From assembly GCF_009711975.1 (NCBI RefSeq), contig NZ_VIKW01000015.1:52004-116003 (forward strand): DNA of 64,000 bases. The letters run 5' to 3'. A model generated the notes under the pieces. That model saw only the letters and a list, made by a program, of their open reading frames with translations. It had not been told where the DNA came from and made no database searches. The position numbers were made by a program, and so were the translations under genes. This document shows, in pieces, positions 7,589-17,149 of this stretch (its first letter is position 1; every line of letters begins with the position of its first letter). This stretch comes from Anabaena sp. UHCC 0204 (GTDB taxonomy: Bacteria; Cyanobacteriota; Cyanobacteriia; Cyanobacteriales; Nostocaceae).

Positions 7589-7655
7589 TCACTAGATATC
7601 TAATAGGGTGTAGCAGTCTAAAAATTTGGAAAATACTGTAATTGATTAAACTATC

Positions 7656-7687
7656 CCCCTCACTGTCATCTGACTGAGGGGAATTTT
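7656..7687 (+). terminator. Terminator-like hairpin CCCCTCA/TGAGGGG
   Basis: A perfect 7-bp stem (7656-7662 with 7675-7681) has a further GTCA/TGAC pairing inside the loop and is followed by AATTTT. The position suggests a second terminator before the 8-12 kb gene cluster. Confidence 0.4.
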
Positions 7688-8077
7688 GCTAAGTACCTGA
7701 GCAAAATTAATTCAACATTTGTGGAACAAACAAAAATCTCTATATTCCTTATCTATTCCCTAAATAATCAAAATAGTTGATGCTTTAACACAAGGTTAAG
7801 ATAAAATATATTTCTCATTAAAACTTGCATTGTTTGTGCATAAAAATTTATTGATTAATTTTCACCTGCGTATAAAATATGCTAGATTACTGCAAGCTTA
7901 TGAATATTCTCTAAGAGTGTTCCAAACAATAAATGATCCAAAACCAGAGATTGCTTCATTCCGCTCCGCTCCATATGGCTAACGCCACGCTCCGCGAACG
8001 CAATGACAATTGGGCATTTTTTTACTTGGAATACTCTAAAGAGATTGACATTAAATACACGGAAATTTAAGGTAAAT

Positions 8078-9274
8078 ATGGTGCAAATTCTTGACTCTAC
8101 TTTGAGAGAAGGAGAACAAACTCCAGGAGTTTATTTTTCTCCAGAGAAAAAAATGGTAATTGCCCAGTTTTTAGATCAGATAGGAGTTGATATTATTGAA
8201 GCGGGTAATCCCGCAGTAGACAGTGAAATTGCTTTAGCTATCACAAGAATTTCCCAAGCAGGATTGAATGCTAAAATAGGCGCTCATTCCCTTTGTAAAA
8301 TAGATAATGTGAGAAAAGCTTTGGATTGTGGTGTAGATTTTTTAGGTGTATTTTTTAGTGTTTCTAAAAAAAGATTACAACAAGATTACAATATTAATTT
8401 AGATGCAGCTATTGAAAAAATTATTGAAGTAGTTAGTTTTGCCAAAGAACAGAAGCATGACTTATTAATTAGATATACACCAGAAGATACAGTGCGATCG
8501 CCTATAGAAAATGTCATAGCCGCAGCCAGCGCAGCCGTAGAAGCAGGCGTGGATATAATTAGTATAGCAGATACTACAGGTTACACCACACCATTTCATC
8601 CCCAGCGCAGTATGTATTTTTATGTCAAAACTCTCAAAGAGGAACTAAAAAAACGTGGTTTGCATCCACAAATAGAAGTGCATTGTCATAATGATAAAGG
8701 TTTAGCTTTAGCTAATGCTCTAGATGCTTATAGAGCAGGTGCAGACATTATTGATGTCACCGCAATGGGATTAGGAGAAAGAGCCGGAATTGTTGATTTA
8801 GCCGAACTAATGATCAATTTAATAGATATGGGTGAAGAAGAAAAAAATTGGCAACTTAACACTATAGATGATTTATATAAATTTGTGAGTGAACATTCTC
8901 ATATTTCCATTCCTCCCCATAAACCTATCACTGGTAAAAATGCCTTTACTCATTATGCAGGTGTTCATGTTAAAGCTATAGCGAAAGATGAGCAGCTTTA
9001 TCAGAGTTTAAATCCGCATATTCTTGGTAAAAAAAGCAGCTTGGCATTAGGAATGCAATCAGGATATACTGCTGTGCAACTGGCTCTGAAGCAGATTGGT
9101 AAAGGGGATTTAGCTGAAAACCAAGATTTAGTAGGTAAAATTCTCCAAGAAATTAAAGTCATTGCTAAAAGAGGAACTCCCATTGATATAGAAAAAGAAT
9201 TACCCTCAATTGTTTATCGCTGCTGTACTACCATTCATCCCATAACTAATGGAATTGCCACTTTTTCTCTTTAA
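8078..9274 (+). CDS. Homocitrate synthase / isopropylmalate synthase family enzyme (DRE-TIM metallolyase)
   Basis: The enzyme should condense acetyl-CoA with a 2-oxoacid. The TIM barrel opens with ILDSTLREGEQTPG (catalytic Arg and metal Asp). The metal-binding HCHND is at about 207-211, followed by ADIIDVTAMGLGERAG. The C-terminal FTHYAGVHVKAI resembles the FTHKAGIHAKAI block of Lys20/Thermus homocitrate synthases rather than the HESGIH of LeuA or NifV. With about 399 residues it lacks the LeuA regulatory domain, so feedback inhibition by leucine is unlikely. The start is the ATG at 8078; 25 codons upstream derive from a dispersed repeat. Cyanobacteria do not normally use the aminoadipate pathway, so a specialised amino-acid or metabolite precursor is more likely. 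It is first of a three-gene run with a hydroxylase and an exporter. The exact substrate is unknown. Confidence 0.8.
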   Translation: MVQILDSTLREGEQTPGVYFSPEKKMVIAQFLDQIGVDIIEAGNPAVDSEIALAITRISQAGLNAKIGAHSLCKIDNVRKALDCGVDFLGVFFSVSKKRLQQDYNINLDAAIEKIIEVVSFAKEQKHDLLIRYTPEDTVRSPIENVIAAASAAVEAGVDIISIADTTGYTTPFHPQRSMYFYVKTLKEELKKRGLHPQIEVHCHNDKGLALANALDAYRAGADIIDVTAMGLGERAGIVDLAELMINLIDMGEEEKNWQLNTIDDLYKFVSEHSHISIPPHKPITGKNAFTHYAGVHVKAIAKDEQLYQSLNPHILGKKSSLALGMQSGYTAVQLALKQIGKGDLAENQDLVGKILQEIKVIAKRGTPIDIEKELPSIVYRCCTTIHPITNGIATFSL

Positions 9275-9347
9275 GTTAGCCAATTTTGATACAATTTAAA
9301 CTACAAAGTGACACCTTATTCTGTATTCATTTTCACCAGGGGTTTCT

Positions 9348-10316
9348 ATGGAGATATTGAAATCAATTTTTGATTTATGCTTGTATCCATTCAAGCAAAT
9401 ACTCGTTTCAGATTCACAAATTTATTGGTTGTATCTGCTTTCTTCATTATTAATAGCACTGGTAATTTATTTACTAAGATTTATCAGTACAAAAGAACAA
9501 AAAAGCTTTCTAGAATACTTCTTTCCCAAAGAAATTTTTCTTCATAAATCAGCCATTCTGGATTATCAGAATTATGTGCCGATAATGTTGATGAAAAGCT
9601 TTATCTTAGTACCGTTTACTACGATACTTTCGGCAACCTTTATTGCGAATATGGTTAGCAAATCTCTAACCTATTTAACTGGAATCACTACTCTTTTTCC
9701 CATAAATGAATCCCTCATTTTGTACAATGTAGCTTTCAGTATTTTTGTCATAATAATTGTTGATTTTGGTTATTTCTACAATCATTATTTAAGACATAAA
9801 ATTCCTCTATTCTGGGAATTTCATAAAATACATCACACTGCTGAAGTTCTGACTCCATTTACTTTATTCCGACACCATCCTCTTGACTATGTTGTTCAGA
9901 CAATGACAGTTTCTATCTGTTCCGGCATAGGCATAGGATTATGGACTTATGTGTTTGGTAGTCAAAATCAAGCCTTATATATTAATGGCATTCCTGTTTT
10001 ACTCTTTGCCTTTTATTTAACTGGTAACTTCCGCCATTCTCATATTTGGTTAGCTTTTCCCTATTGGATAAGTCATATCTTCATCAGTCCGGCTCAACAT
10101 TATATTCATCACGCTAATGAGTCCAAGTATTACGATACAAATTACGGTAAGATATTCGCTTTTTGGGATTGGATATTTGGTACATTGTACGTGCCAAAAC
10201 AATATGAAAAGTTAGATTTAGGTTTACCTAGTGAAGAAGGAAAGCCATTTAATAGTGTACTAAACTTCTATTGGCAACCATTTAAAGCTGTTTTTCATCA
10301 GCAACGAAATCAATAG
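9348..10316 (+). CDS. Sterol desaturase / fatty acid hydroxylase superfamily membrane enzyme
   Basis: An integral membrane di-iron oxygenase of 322 residues. The histidine clusters of the superfamily are present: HKIHH in FWEFHKIHHTAEVLTPF, RHHPLD, FRHSH and QHYIHH. Together they supply the eight or more His ligands for two irons. Four hydrophobic segments precede and interleave them (about 22-42, 80-105, 120-145, 180-220). The C-terminal YYDTNYGKIFAFWDWIFGTL is a standard family ending. It would hydroxylate or desaturate a lipid or lipid-like substrate using O2. It lies 73 bases after the homocitrate-synthase-like gene, with AGGGG before the ATG, and ahead of an MFS exporter; a shared pathway is inferred. 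Confidence 0.85.
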   Translation: MEILKSIFDLCLYPFKQILVSDSQIYWLYLLSSLLIALVIYLLRFISTKEQKSFLEYFFPKEIFLHKSAILDYQNYVPIMLMKSFILVPFTTILSATFIANMVSKSLTYLTGITTLFPINESLILYNVAFSIFVIIIVDFGYFYNHYLRHKIPLFWEFHKIHHTAEVLTPFTLFRHHPLDYVVQTMTVSICSGIGIGLWTYVFGSQNQALYINGIPVLLFAFYLTGNFRHSHIWLAFPYWISHIFISPAQHYIHHANESKYYDTNYGKIFAFWDWIFGTLYVPKQYEKLDLGLPSEEGKPFNSVLNFYWQPFKAVFHQQRNQ

Positions 10317-10395
10317 CCTTTATCCTCACCATATTTGACTAAGAACACCCAATTATCAAAACAAATGCCAAAATAAAAACTAACCTTACCAATTA

Positions 10396-10428
10396 TTTTG
10401 GATGTAAAGAGAGCTTTTACATCCAAAA
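10396..10428. other. Perfect 13-bp inverted repeat before the MFS gene
   Basis: Arms at 10396-10408 (TTTTGGATGTAAA) and 10416-10428 pair perfectly around a 7-base loop. The run after the stem is A-rich on the plus strand, so a standard terminator is not obvious. It may be an attenuator or mRNA-end stem between the hydroxylase and transporter genes. It argues against a TTG start at 10398. Confidence 0.6.
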
Positions 10429-10475
10429 AAAGTCTTGATATTCAAATGTTGTCGGTTCAAATAGAGAAAATAATA

Positions 10476-11960
10476 ATGATATTAAAAATTCAGGAACAGG
10501 AATGTAGTGAGGTCAAGCAAAAAACACAAGTTACTAGTAAGTGGTGGACTATACTGGGCGTGAGTATTGGTGTATTCATTTTTTCCTTAGATGTTTATAT
10601 AGTTAATCTGGCTCTACCAATTATGGTAGAATCCCTTCATACTACCTTTGCAATTAGTCAATGGGTGGTATTGAGCTACTTATTAGCAATATCTATTTTT
10701 GTCTTGAGTGCTTCTAAATTAGGCGATATGTGGAGCAAAAAAAAGTTGTACATTATCGGCATGATAGTGTTTACAATTAGCTCTTTGCTATGTGGACTTG
10801 CACCAAATATAGGTTTATTAATAGCTTTCCGTGGTTTTCAAGGACTAGGTGCTGCATTTATATCAGGACTGGGAACAGCAATGATTGTAGAAGCTTTTCC
10901 AGTAGAAGAACGAGGGCTTGGTTTAGGTATTCGGGCTGGAGTTTTTGGTTTAGGTATGATGCTAGGACCGACAATAGGAGGGATATTAATTACTCTAGGA
11001 GACTGGCCTTTAATCTTCTTTATTAATGTGCCAATTGGAATTTTAGGGATTTTAATTGTAGCCTATTTTGTCCCATCTTCTATTATCAATGGCAAAAAAC
11101 AGCAGTTTAATGTGATAGGAACAATTTTTCTGACATTAATGTTAACCTGCTTGATTTTGGGAATAACCTTATTAGAAGAGCAAAATTATAACTTAAATAT
11201 TGTCCTATTTTTACTATTATTATCTATTATTTCTTTAGTCCTTTTCCTGTTAGTAGAAACGCGGGCTTTAACCCCTATTCTAGATTGGAAGATGTTTAGC
11301 TCCCTCGATTTAAGTTTAGGTTTAGGATTGCGATTTATAGGTAACTTAGTGATTGCAGGTGCAATTTTCATCCTTCCTTTCTTTTTTAAGTTAGTCAAAC
11401 AATATCCTCCTGACAAAACTGGTTTTTTATTAGCAATTCCACCGATTATTATTGTCTTAACAGCACCTATCGCAGGAATTCTTTCTGATAAATTTGGCTC
11501 ACGGATTATTAGTCTAATAGGATTAGTCTTAATGGCTATAGGGTGTTTCTTAATTAGCACCTTTAACACAAAATTAACTATAGTCAACTATATGATTGCG
11601 ATTGTCCCCTATGGTTTAGGAATAGGAATGTTTCAATCTCCTAATAATAGCGCCATTATGGGAGCAGCACCAAAAGATAGTTTAGGTATTACTTCAGGTT
11701 TATTATCACTATCAAGGATATTAGGACAAACTGTAGGTGTACCATTAGTGGGGGCTATATTTTCATTTGTAACTCTTAAAAACACTCAATTAACTAGAAA
11801 TATTGATGTCACTACTGCACCAATTGCATCATTAGTCTTAGGAACACAAATTACCTTTCTGTTTATTGCCATTCTTTTACTTGTTTCCATAGTAGTTGCT
11901 ATTTGTTTATGGTGGTTTAAAGAAAAGCCAGTATCACCAGAAAAGCTCATTTCTGATTAA
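10476..11960 (+). CDS. MFS multidrug/metabolite exporter, DHA2 (14-helix) family
   Basis: About 494 residues from the ATG at 10476, with 14 hydrophobic helices. Helix 1 carries LDVYIVNLALP (the DHA2 'LDxTIVNVALP' motif). Motif A after helix 2 reads KLGDMWSKKKLY. The antiporter motif C is present as GLGMMLGPTIGG in helix 5. It should export a small molecule using the proton gradient in the plasma membrane. An earlier in-frame ATG at 10446 is possible; the GAG before 10476 is a weak ribosome binding site. It is the last gene of the homocitrate-synthase-like/hydroxylase run, fitting product export or self-resistance. Its 3' end overlaps the convergent next gene by 14 bp. Confidence 0.85.
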   Translation: MILKIQEQECSEVKQKTQVTSKWWTILGVSIGVFIFSLDVYIVNLALPIMVESLHTTFAISQWVVLSYLLAISIFVLSASKLGDMWSKKKLYIIGMIVFTISSLLCGLAPNIGLLIAFRGFQGLGAAFISGLGTAMIVEAFPVEERGLGLGIRAGVFGLGMMLGPTIGGILITLGDWPLIFFINVPIGILGILIVAYFVPSSIINGKKQQFNVIGTIFLTLMLTCLILGITLLEEQNYNLNIVLFLLLLSIISLVLFLLVETRALTPILDWKMFSSLDLSLGLGLRFIGNLVIAGAIFILPFFFKLVKQYPPDKTGFLLAIPPIIIVLTAPIAGILSDKFGSRIISLIGLVLMAIGCFLISTFNTKLTIVNYMIAIVPYGLGIGMFQSPNNSAIMGAAPKDSLGITSGLLSLSRILGQTVGVPLVGAIFSFVTLKNTQLTRNIDVTTAPIASLVLGTQITFLFIAILLLVSIVVAICLWWFKEKPVSPEKLISD

Positions 11961-12792
11961 GACTTATTTCTCGCTGTAAATTGATAGTTTCTTCAGATAA
12001 TTGACACAATTCTTCTAAACATATCTTTTCTGCACTATACAATTCTGCCATTTTCTTTGTAGCAGCTTCTATAATTTCTTTACCGCTTCTGATTTGGATA
12101 TTTAACTGATCTTGATTTCCATCAAAAATTACAAAGATTGAAATGTTTCTTCCCACCGTTTGTGCTGTACCTCGCACCTTAAAATCAGTAATAAATTTTC
12201 CTTCTGCGGGAACATGAAGAGGTAAATTTGCAGATTGAATCATTTCCTGTATATCTGTAAGTTCTAAACTAGAAATTGCCGGCATTTTTTCTTCAATATT
12301 CACAAATTTTGCTAAATCTGGTTGGTTAATGACAACATCATCTAATGATTCATATTGAAATGTAATTTTTCCTGCCAAATTATCAGTAATAGCGTAAATT
12401 TGCACAGAGTATGGAGGTTTAGGTACAGAACCTTGTGCATAGAATAAACTTCCCTCTGCGGTGACAGTAATTTGAGGTGTATCTGTTAGAGTTTGTAAAG
12501 ATTGAAGATTAGCGATCGTACTTTTTACAAATACAGAATCAAGTCCTAAGATAGAAGCTAATTCATTAGCTGTAGGGGGAGGATTAAATTCCATACCAGC
12601 ACGAATAATAAACTCTTCCAAAACATTAAATTTGCGAGGCTCTTTAATAGTTAATTCTAAAGAATTTTGAGTTACCGTATAGCGAAATTGACTCGCTGCT
12701 AAAACTGATAAACAAGAATTTTCAGCTTCAATTTTCTCAACTATATATTTTAAATTTTCATCAATCGGTTTAACTACAGAAGCAGGAAACAT
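11947..12792 (-). CDS. Uncharacterised partner of the SF1 helicase, winged-helix-like segment
   Basis: I do not recognise a named family. From the ATG at 12792 the product has about 281 residues. The N-terminal third includes LEEFIIRAGMEFNPPPTANE and LASILGLDSVFVKSTIANLQ, which reads as a winged-helix DNA-binding fold. The middle is beta-rich (about 95-220) and the C-terminus is a long amphipathic helix. The start is clear: GGAGG lies 8 bases before ATG and both sit inside the last codons of the helicase gene, giving a 23-bp overlap and translational coupling. It therefore very likely works with the helicase, for example as a specificity or regulatory subunit; that role is inference. A start at 12828 is unsupported. 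The gene overlaps the convergent MFS gene by 14 bp. Confidence 0.7.
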   Translation of the reverse strand: MFPASVVKPIDENLKYIVEKIEAENSCLSVLAASQFRYTVTQNSLELTIKEPRKFNVLEEFIIRAGMEFNPPPTANELASILGLDSVFVKSTIANLQSLQTLTDTPQITVTAEGSLFYAQGSVPKPPYSVQIYAITDNLAGKITFQYESLDDVVINQPDLAKFVNIEEKMPAISSLELTDIQEMIQSANLPLHVPAEGKFITDFKVRGTAQTVGRNISIFVIFDGNQDQLNIQIRSGKEIIEAATKKMAELYSAEKICLEELCQLSEETINLQREISLNQK

Positions 12793-15700
12793 CAATAAAA
12801 CCTCCATGATCATTAACAGTGTTTGCAACTTCAGAATACATAGTTCCTACTGTACCGGGTTTAGCTGTAAATAAATCGTGACAACCGACAATTACCAGTA
12901 GTTCTTGAGCGCGAGAAAAAGCCACATTCACCCGTTCTGGTTTATTTGCAAATCCCACATCTCCTTGAGGGTTATTCCGCACCATACTCACAATTACCAC
13001 CGCTCTTTCCATACCTTGAAATCTATCAACTGTCCCCGTTCTAATTTGTAAAGAAGGGAAAAGTTCAGATTGTAGACGTTCATCAATTTTTCTTAATTGA
13101 GCGCCATAAAATGTAATTATAGCTATTTCTTTTTTAGCTTCTCCATTCGCAACTTTATCAACCCAAACATTTTCAAACTGCTGACAGATACTTTCAATCA
13201 CATCAATTTCTTTAGTATTAAAAAATGAAGTTCCATTTCGTTCTTCTTGAAACTCATTTTCTCTCGGCATTTTCACCCAAATTAAATGATGATATGGTTG
13301 AATAATTTCACCTGCTAAATTGTGAGCGCGTTTAGTATCAGGTTCTAAAATTCCACATTCTAATTTACCATGATAAAATTGATTAATTGCTCCCATAATC
13401 ATGGGGTGCATTCGATATTGAGTATTCAGCATTTTTTTAATGCTTTTATCAGCAGTTTCAAACTGACTTTTAAATAAGGATTCTTCTAAAAATTGCAATT
13501 CTTCTCTAGAATTACCCATTGTTTTAGCAACTTCTTCCACAGTGCTAGTATCAAGCATAGGTGGTAATTGTCTATGATCTCCTACCATGACCAATTTTTT
13601 ACCTTTTAAAGCTGGAATTAGCAATTCTGGAGGAGTGCATTTGCTAACTTCATCAATAATCACAACATCAAAAGATTGAAATTCTTCAGAAAAATTATAA
13701 TTTGCAGCTTGAACGCAAGTAATACCAACAACGTTAGCATTATCTAAATAAATTCCCCTTAAATCTTTGCTATCTCGTTCTGAAGGTTGACGCAATTTTG
13801 CAACCCAATCTTGAACAAAGTTTTGATATTTATGCAGATAATTTTCTTCACTTTTTAGCTGTCGTTTCCATGACTTGAATTTATTTTGAATAGTGCATAA
13901 AGAGTCTGAATCAAATAAATTATCATTAGATAATTCTGGTTTTAATTTATCTGGTATTGTTTGCCAAATTGACTCCCACCAATTCCGTTCTCTAATTAAA
14001 CTATCTGATAACTGTAATTGTAATTTCTTTTGTAAATCAGATATTTTTATTTGCAGTTCTTCAAGTTCTTGTGTATAAATATTAGTTTCTTCTTGCAAAT
14101 TTATACTTTCCTGGTTTAACGAGTCTTTAATTGTTTCTAAAATAGTAAAAGGTTTGAAGGATGAAATCAGAGTATCTAGTTGATTAATGCGATTTTCCCA
14201 AAACTTAACTTGTTGGCAAAATTCCTGGGGTTTTTCCCAAATATTTGCTTGTCTATTTAGGTATTTTTCTACTAAAACCCGGAATGGATTGGGAATATTT
14301 GGCTGTTTATGAAGTGCTTTTAAGTTATTGATAAGTTCTGCAAGTTTTAAATTAGCAGATTCTTTAGTTTTCTTTACCTGAATTTTAGCTTCAGATATTT
14401 GTGCTGAGGAAATTTCATTTTGAGGAAGTTCTTGAAATTGCTGTTGTAAAATTTCTAATTGTTGTTCAGCTTCGGTTTTAACTCTTAAAACACACTGACG
14501 CGCATGAACTAAGATAATATCTAGTAATTCTTGGGTAATGCGGGTAAGAGTCGCTTCAATATTATTCCATTCAAAGGATTTACTATAGGTTTTTTCCAAT
14601 CTAATTAAAAATACTTGAGTATTTTCAACTAGCAATTTTCGCTGTTTGGGGTTGAGAAGTGGATAATTTTGAAATTCTTGATAGGTTTTTTGCCATTTAA
14701 TTTGATCATTTTTTGATAATACTATGGGAATTTGGCTAAAACTTTGCTGTAAAAAATAACTAAAATCATGTTTTTTGCCTTTTCTATCCGTAAAATTCCC
14801 GGCTATTTCATAAGATAGGGCTTTTGTTAATAATCCCCACTCTGGTAAACTGATTTGATAATTTTGGGGAACAATAGTTAATTTTAATGTTTTCGCAAAC
14901 ATCAATAAACCTAATGGTAAACCTACCATACTTTCTGTTAATTCAAAATCAGATTCTTGACATTCTTTCAATGCTTGATACAAATTATTATAAGCTGTAG
15001 GTTTCCATTCAACAATGGCTTCAACAATATAATCAATTTCCCGTTTGCGATTTTCCCAAATTTTAATTGTTGGCTGTAAATCGTTTTGGTTACTAGATTT
15101 TTGATGATCTGTTTCTAATTTCTCCAAAGCCAGAGAATGCTGTTGGAAAATATAAACTAGTTCTGCTACTTCGGAAATAGCTAAAGCCAGATTATTCGCA
15201 TCTTTTAATCCGGCTTTAAATTCAGAAAGATGTGTTGTGATATTTTCCTGTAACCAAACTGCTAAACCAAATGCACCTAAACTTGGATGCACAAAACCAA
15301 GTTCTTCAATATATTTAATAGCTTGACGGACATTTTCTCGAAAATCTTCTACTTCTTTGTTATTTTTTGTATAAGGCTTAATACGGGGTAAAAAATCTTT
15401 CATTTCTGAAGATTCCCAGTCTATGTTTGTGGTATTTATTAGAATATTTTCTAACCCAGTAATTAAGGATGCAATTTCATTTTTATTTACTAAGCTTTGA
15501 TTATATTCAATTTCTTGATTTTGATAACTTGTCTCTAAATTTTCTTTCTCATTTTTAAGTTCATTTTGTTGTTGGTTTAATTCTTCTTCAGCTAGAAAAT
15601 AATCTGTAAATCGTGGTAATAATGGTAATAATTTATTGATGTTTGTGATATTCTCTCGACGTTGACTGAGATTATTTTCACAGTCGGTAGCGGTGTTTTG

Positions 15701-17074
15701 CAACCATGTACCAATTACTTGATCTTCTAAAAATGGTTGTCCTTCTTCTCCCACTTTTTCAGCACGTCCTTTTCTGACAGCGCGAATAACGGGATTGTGA
15801 ACTAAGCGACTGAGAGCGTTATCAACTGCTAAATTGGCTTGAGAGGTAATTAATGTTCTTCCCCCGCGCAATGCTACTTGATAGCAAATTTCGGCAATTA
15901 CGGTAGTTTTTCCTGTCCCTGGAGGTCCTTGAATCAGAACTAAATCTTCTGCGGAAAGTACCTTTTCGACTGCGGCTTTTTGTCCAGGATTAGCAGAAGA
16001 TAATAATAAGTCTTTGGATTTTAGTTTAATTCTTTTTGTAATTGTTCTAGCTTGAGAAGCGTCAAATAGGAAGTTACCCAAATAGGGGTTTTGTGTGCGT
16101 CCTTGTCTTAATTGTTCTAAAGCTTTTTCTTTACGTTCAATTTGTTTGATGTCTCCAGCAGCATCAAAAAATAAGTACCCCTTATTAGGAAGTTGATAAT
16201 TACCTTTAGCTATATATTCGATTATTTCACGTTCTAATCGAATATGAACCAGATTATGTTTTTGATCAATTTTTTCAATAGTTCCTAGTTGACGACTGTT
16301 ACGGCGATTTCTGTCGGTAGGTACGGAATCTAAAAATTTCACTTCCTGATTTTTGGCTTTTTTTACTCGTTCCCAAAAGTTCTCTACACCTAAAAAATGT
16401 TCTTCAGAACCGTCTAGTGTGGCTGAATTGACTTTAAGTTCTAAAGCGATTTGTCGGGAATTTGAGCCGTAATTATGACTGAGGAAAGATACACAAAATT
16501 GTCGGGATTTGGCAATACGTTCTTCAACTTTTAAAAAGGCTTTCCAGGCTTTGAGTTGATCTTCTGTAGGGACATGATTTCCGCAAATTGGCATATTTTT
16601 TATTTTTGCCAATACTGTTTTCGGAATATCCAAACGATGTTGATGATTGGGAATTAGCCGCAACCAATAAGGTAAAGCATAACCGTCAATGTTTCCCCGC
16701 GATTCTTGGATTAAATAAGCTGATAAAATTTTAAATCCGCCATTTCCATCTTGACGAATAGCAGCTTTCATTCCTAAAGTTTTACCTAGTTTTTTGAGTC
16801 TTGGTGGTAATTGAAAGTTATCTTGATCTGTAGCTATAGTTAATTCCCAAATTTCTTCTCCTGGTTCTTTACCTGTTCCTTGACGACGAATATAAAACAA
16901 GCCGGGGGTTTTTCCCACTAAATCAAATAATAATTCATTAGCACGTTCTCGCCGTTCTCGAAAGTCAGGATATAATTGTAGTGATGATTGACCTTCAAAA
17001 TGGCGAACTAAATTATCAACTGCTGAACCTATGAACGTATAACCGCAATCTTCTATCTTTGTTTTACTATTCAT
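12770..17074 (-). CDS. Large superfamily 1 (Upf1/Dna2-like) helicase with coiled-coil insertion
   Basis: The 1434-residue protein is a DNA/RNA helicase with all SF1B motifs: Walker A GPPGTGKT (383-390), motif II VVIIDEVSKC (about 1137), motif III VMVGDHRQLPPM, motif IV TQYRMHP, motif V TGTVDRFQGMERAVVIVS and motif VI ERVNVAFSRAQE. Roughly 700 residues of mostly helical, Gln/Glu/Leu-rich sequence separate motifs Ia and II, an insertion much longer than in Upf1 or Dna2 cores. The N-terminal 370 residues are a separate region with no nuclease motif that I can see. The gene is followed by an overlapping gene for a partner protein. Large COG1112-type helicases with a partner occur in phage-defence modules, but none of the known partners (PLD nuclease, kinase) is present, so a defence role is only a hypothesis. 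Base composition matches its neighbours. Confidence 0.88.
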   Translation of the reverse strand: MNSKTKIEDCGYTFIGSAVDNLVRHFEGQSSLQLYPDFRERRERANELLFDLVGKTPGLFYIRRQGTGKEPGEEIWELTIATDQDNFQLPPRLKKLGKTLGMKAAIRQDGNGGFKILSAYLIQESRGNIDGYALPYWLRLIPNHQHRLDIPKTVLAKIKNMPICGNHVPTEDQLKAWKAFLKVEERIAKSRQFCVSFLSHNYGSNSRQIALELKVNSATLDGSEEHFLGVENFWERVKKAKNQEVKFLDSVPTDRNRRNSRQLGTIEKIDQKHNLVHIRLEREIIEYIAKGNYQLPNKGYLFFDAAGDIKQIERKEKALEQLRQGRTQNPYLGNFLFDASQARTITKRIKLKSKDLLLSSANPGQKAAVEKVLSAEDLVLIQGPPGTGKTTVIAEICYQVALRGGRTLITSQANLAVDNALSRLVHNPVIRAVRKGRAEKVGEEGQPFLEDQVIGTWLQNTATDCENNLSQRRENITNINKLLPLLPRFTDYFLAEEELNQQQNELKNEKENLETSYQNQEIEYNQSLVNKNEIASLITGLENILINTTNIDWESSEMKDFLPRIKPYTKNNKEVEDFRENVRQAIKYIEELGFVHPSLGAFGLAVWLQENITTHLSEFKAGLKDANNLALAISEVAELVYIFQQHSLALEKLETDHQKSSNQNDLQPTIKIWENRKREIDYIVEAIVEWKPTAYNNLYQALKECQESDFELTESMVGLPLGLLMFAKTLKLTIVPQNYQISLPEWGLLTKALSYEIAGNFTDRKGKKHDFSYFLQQSFSQIPIVLSKNDQIKWQKTYQEFQNYPLLNPKQRKLLVENTQVFLIRLEKTYSKSFEWNNIEATLTRITQELLDIILVHARQCVLRVKTEAEQQLEILQQQFQELPQNEISSAQISEAKIQVKKTKESANLKLAELINNLKALHKQPNIPNPFRVLVEKYLNRQANIWEKPQEFCQQVKFWENRINQLDTLISSFKPFTILETIKDSLNQESINLQEETNIYTQELEELQIKISDLQKKLQLQLSDSLIRERNWWESIWQTIPDKLKPELSNDNLFDSDSLCTIQNKFKSWKRQLKSEENYLHKYQNFVQDWVAKLRQPSERDSKDLRGIYLDNANVVGITCVQAANYNFSEEFQSFDVVIIDEVSKCTPPELLIPALKGKKLVMVGDHRQLPPMLDTSTVEEVAKTMGNSREELQFLEESLFKSQFETADKSIKKMLNTQYRMHPMIMGAINQFYHGKLECGILEPDTKRAHNLAGEIIQPYHHLIWVKMPRENEFQEERNGTSFFNTKEIDVIESICQQFENVWVDKVANGEAKKEIAIITFYGAQLRKIDERLQSELFPSLQIRTGTVDRFQGMERAVVIVSMVRNNPQGDVGFANKPERVNVAFSRAQELLVIVGCHDLFTAKPGTVGTMYSEVANTVNDHGGFIDVSCFCS

Positions 17075-17149
17075 AGTTTTGATAAATAATAGTAGTAATA
17101 AATAATTTAAAGTTCAAAAATAAATCTGAAATCATATCATAATTTAAGA

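Larger units (their letters stand above)
7435..8077. other. 643-bp intergenic region with two hairpins and a dispersed repeat
   Basis: It contains the hairpins at 7543-7588 and 7656-7681. At about 7955-8010 lies a copy of a dispersed cyanobacterial repeat recognised by CATTCCGCTCCGCTCC and ACGCTCCGCGAACGCAATGA. A start codon at 8003 for the next gene would lie within this repeat and is rejected in favour of 8078. Confidence 0.55.

Noticed and set aside
8003..8077. Upstream start for the homocitrate-synthase-like gene
   Set aside because: The 25 extra codons come from a dispersed repeat; the family N-terminus begins at the ATG at 8078.
10398..10475. TTG start for the MFS gene
   Set aside because: It lies inside a perfect 13-bp inverted repeat and would add residues not typical of the family.
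12770..17074. Helicase as a canonical Mokosh or DISARM component
   Set aside because: No kinase, PLD nuclease, methyltransferase or DrmB-like gene is adjacent.
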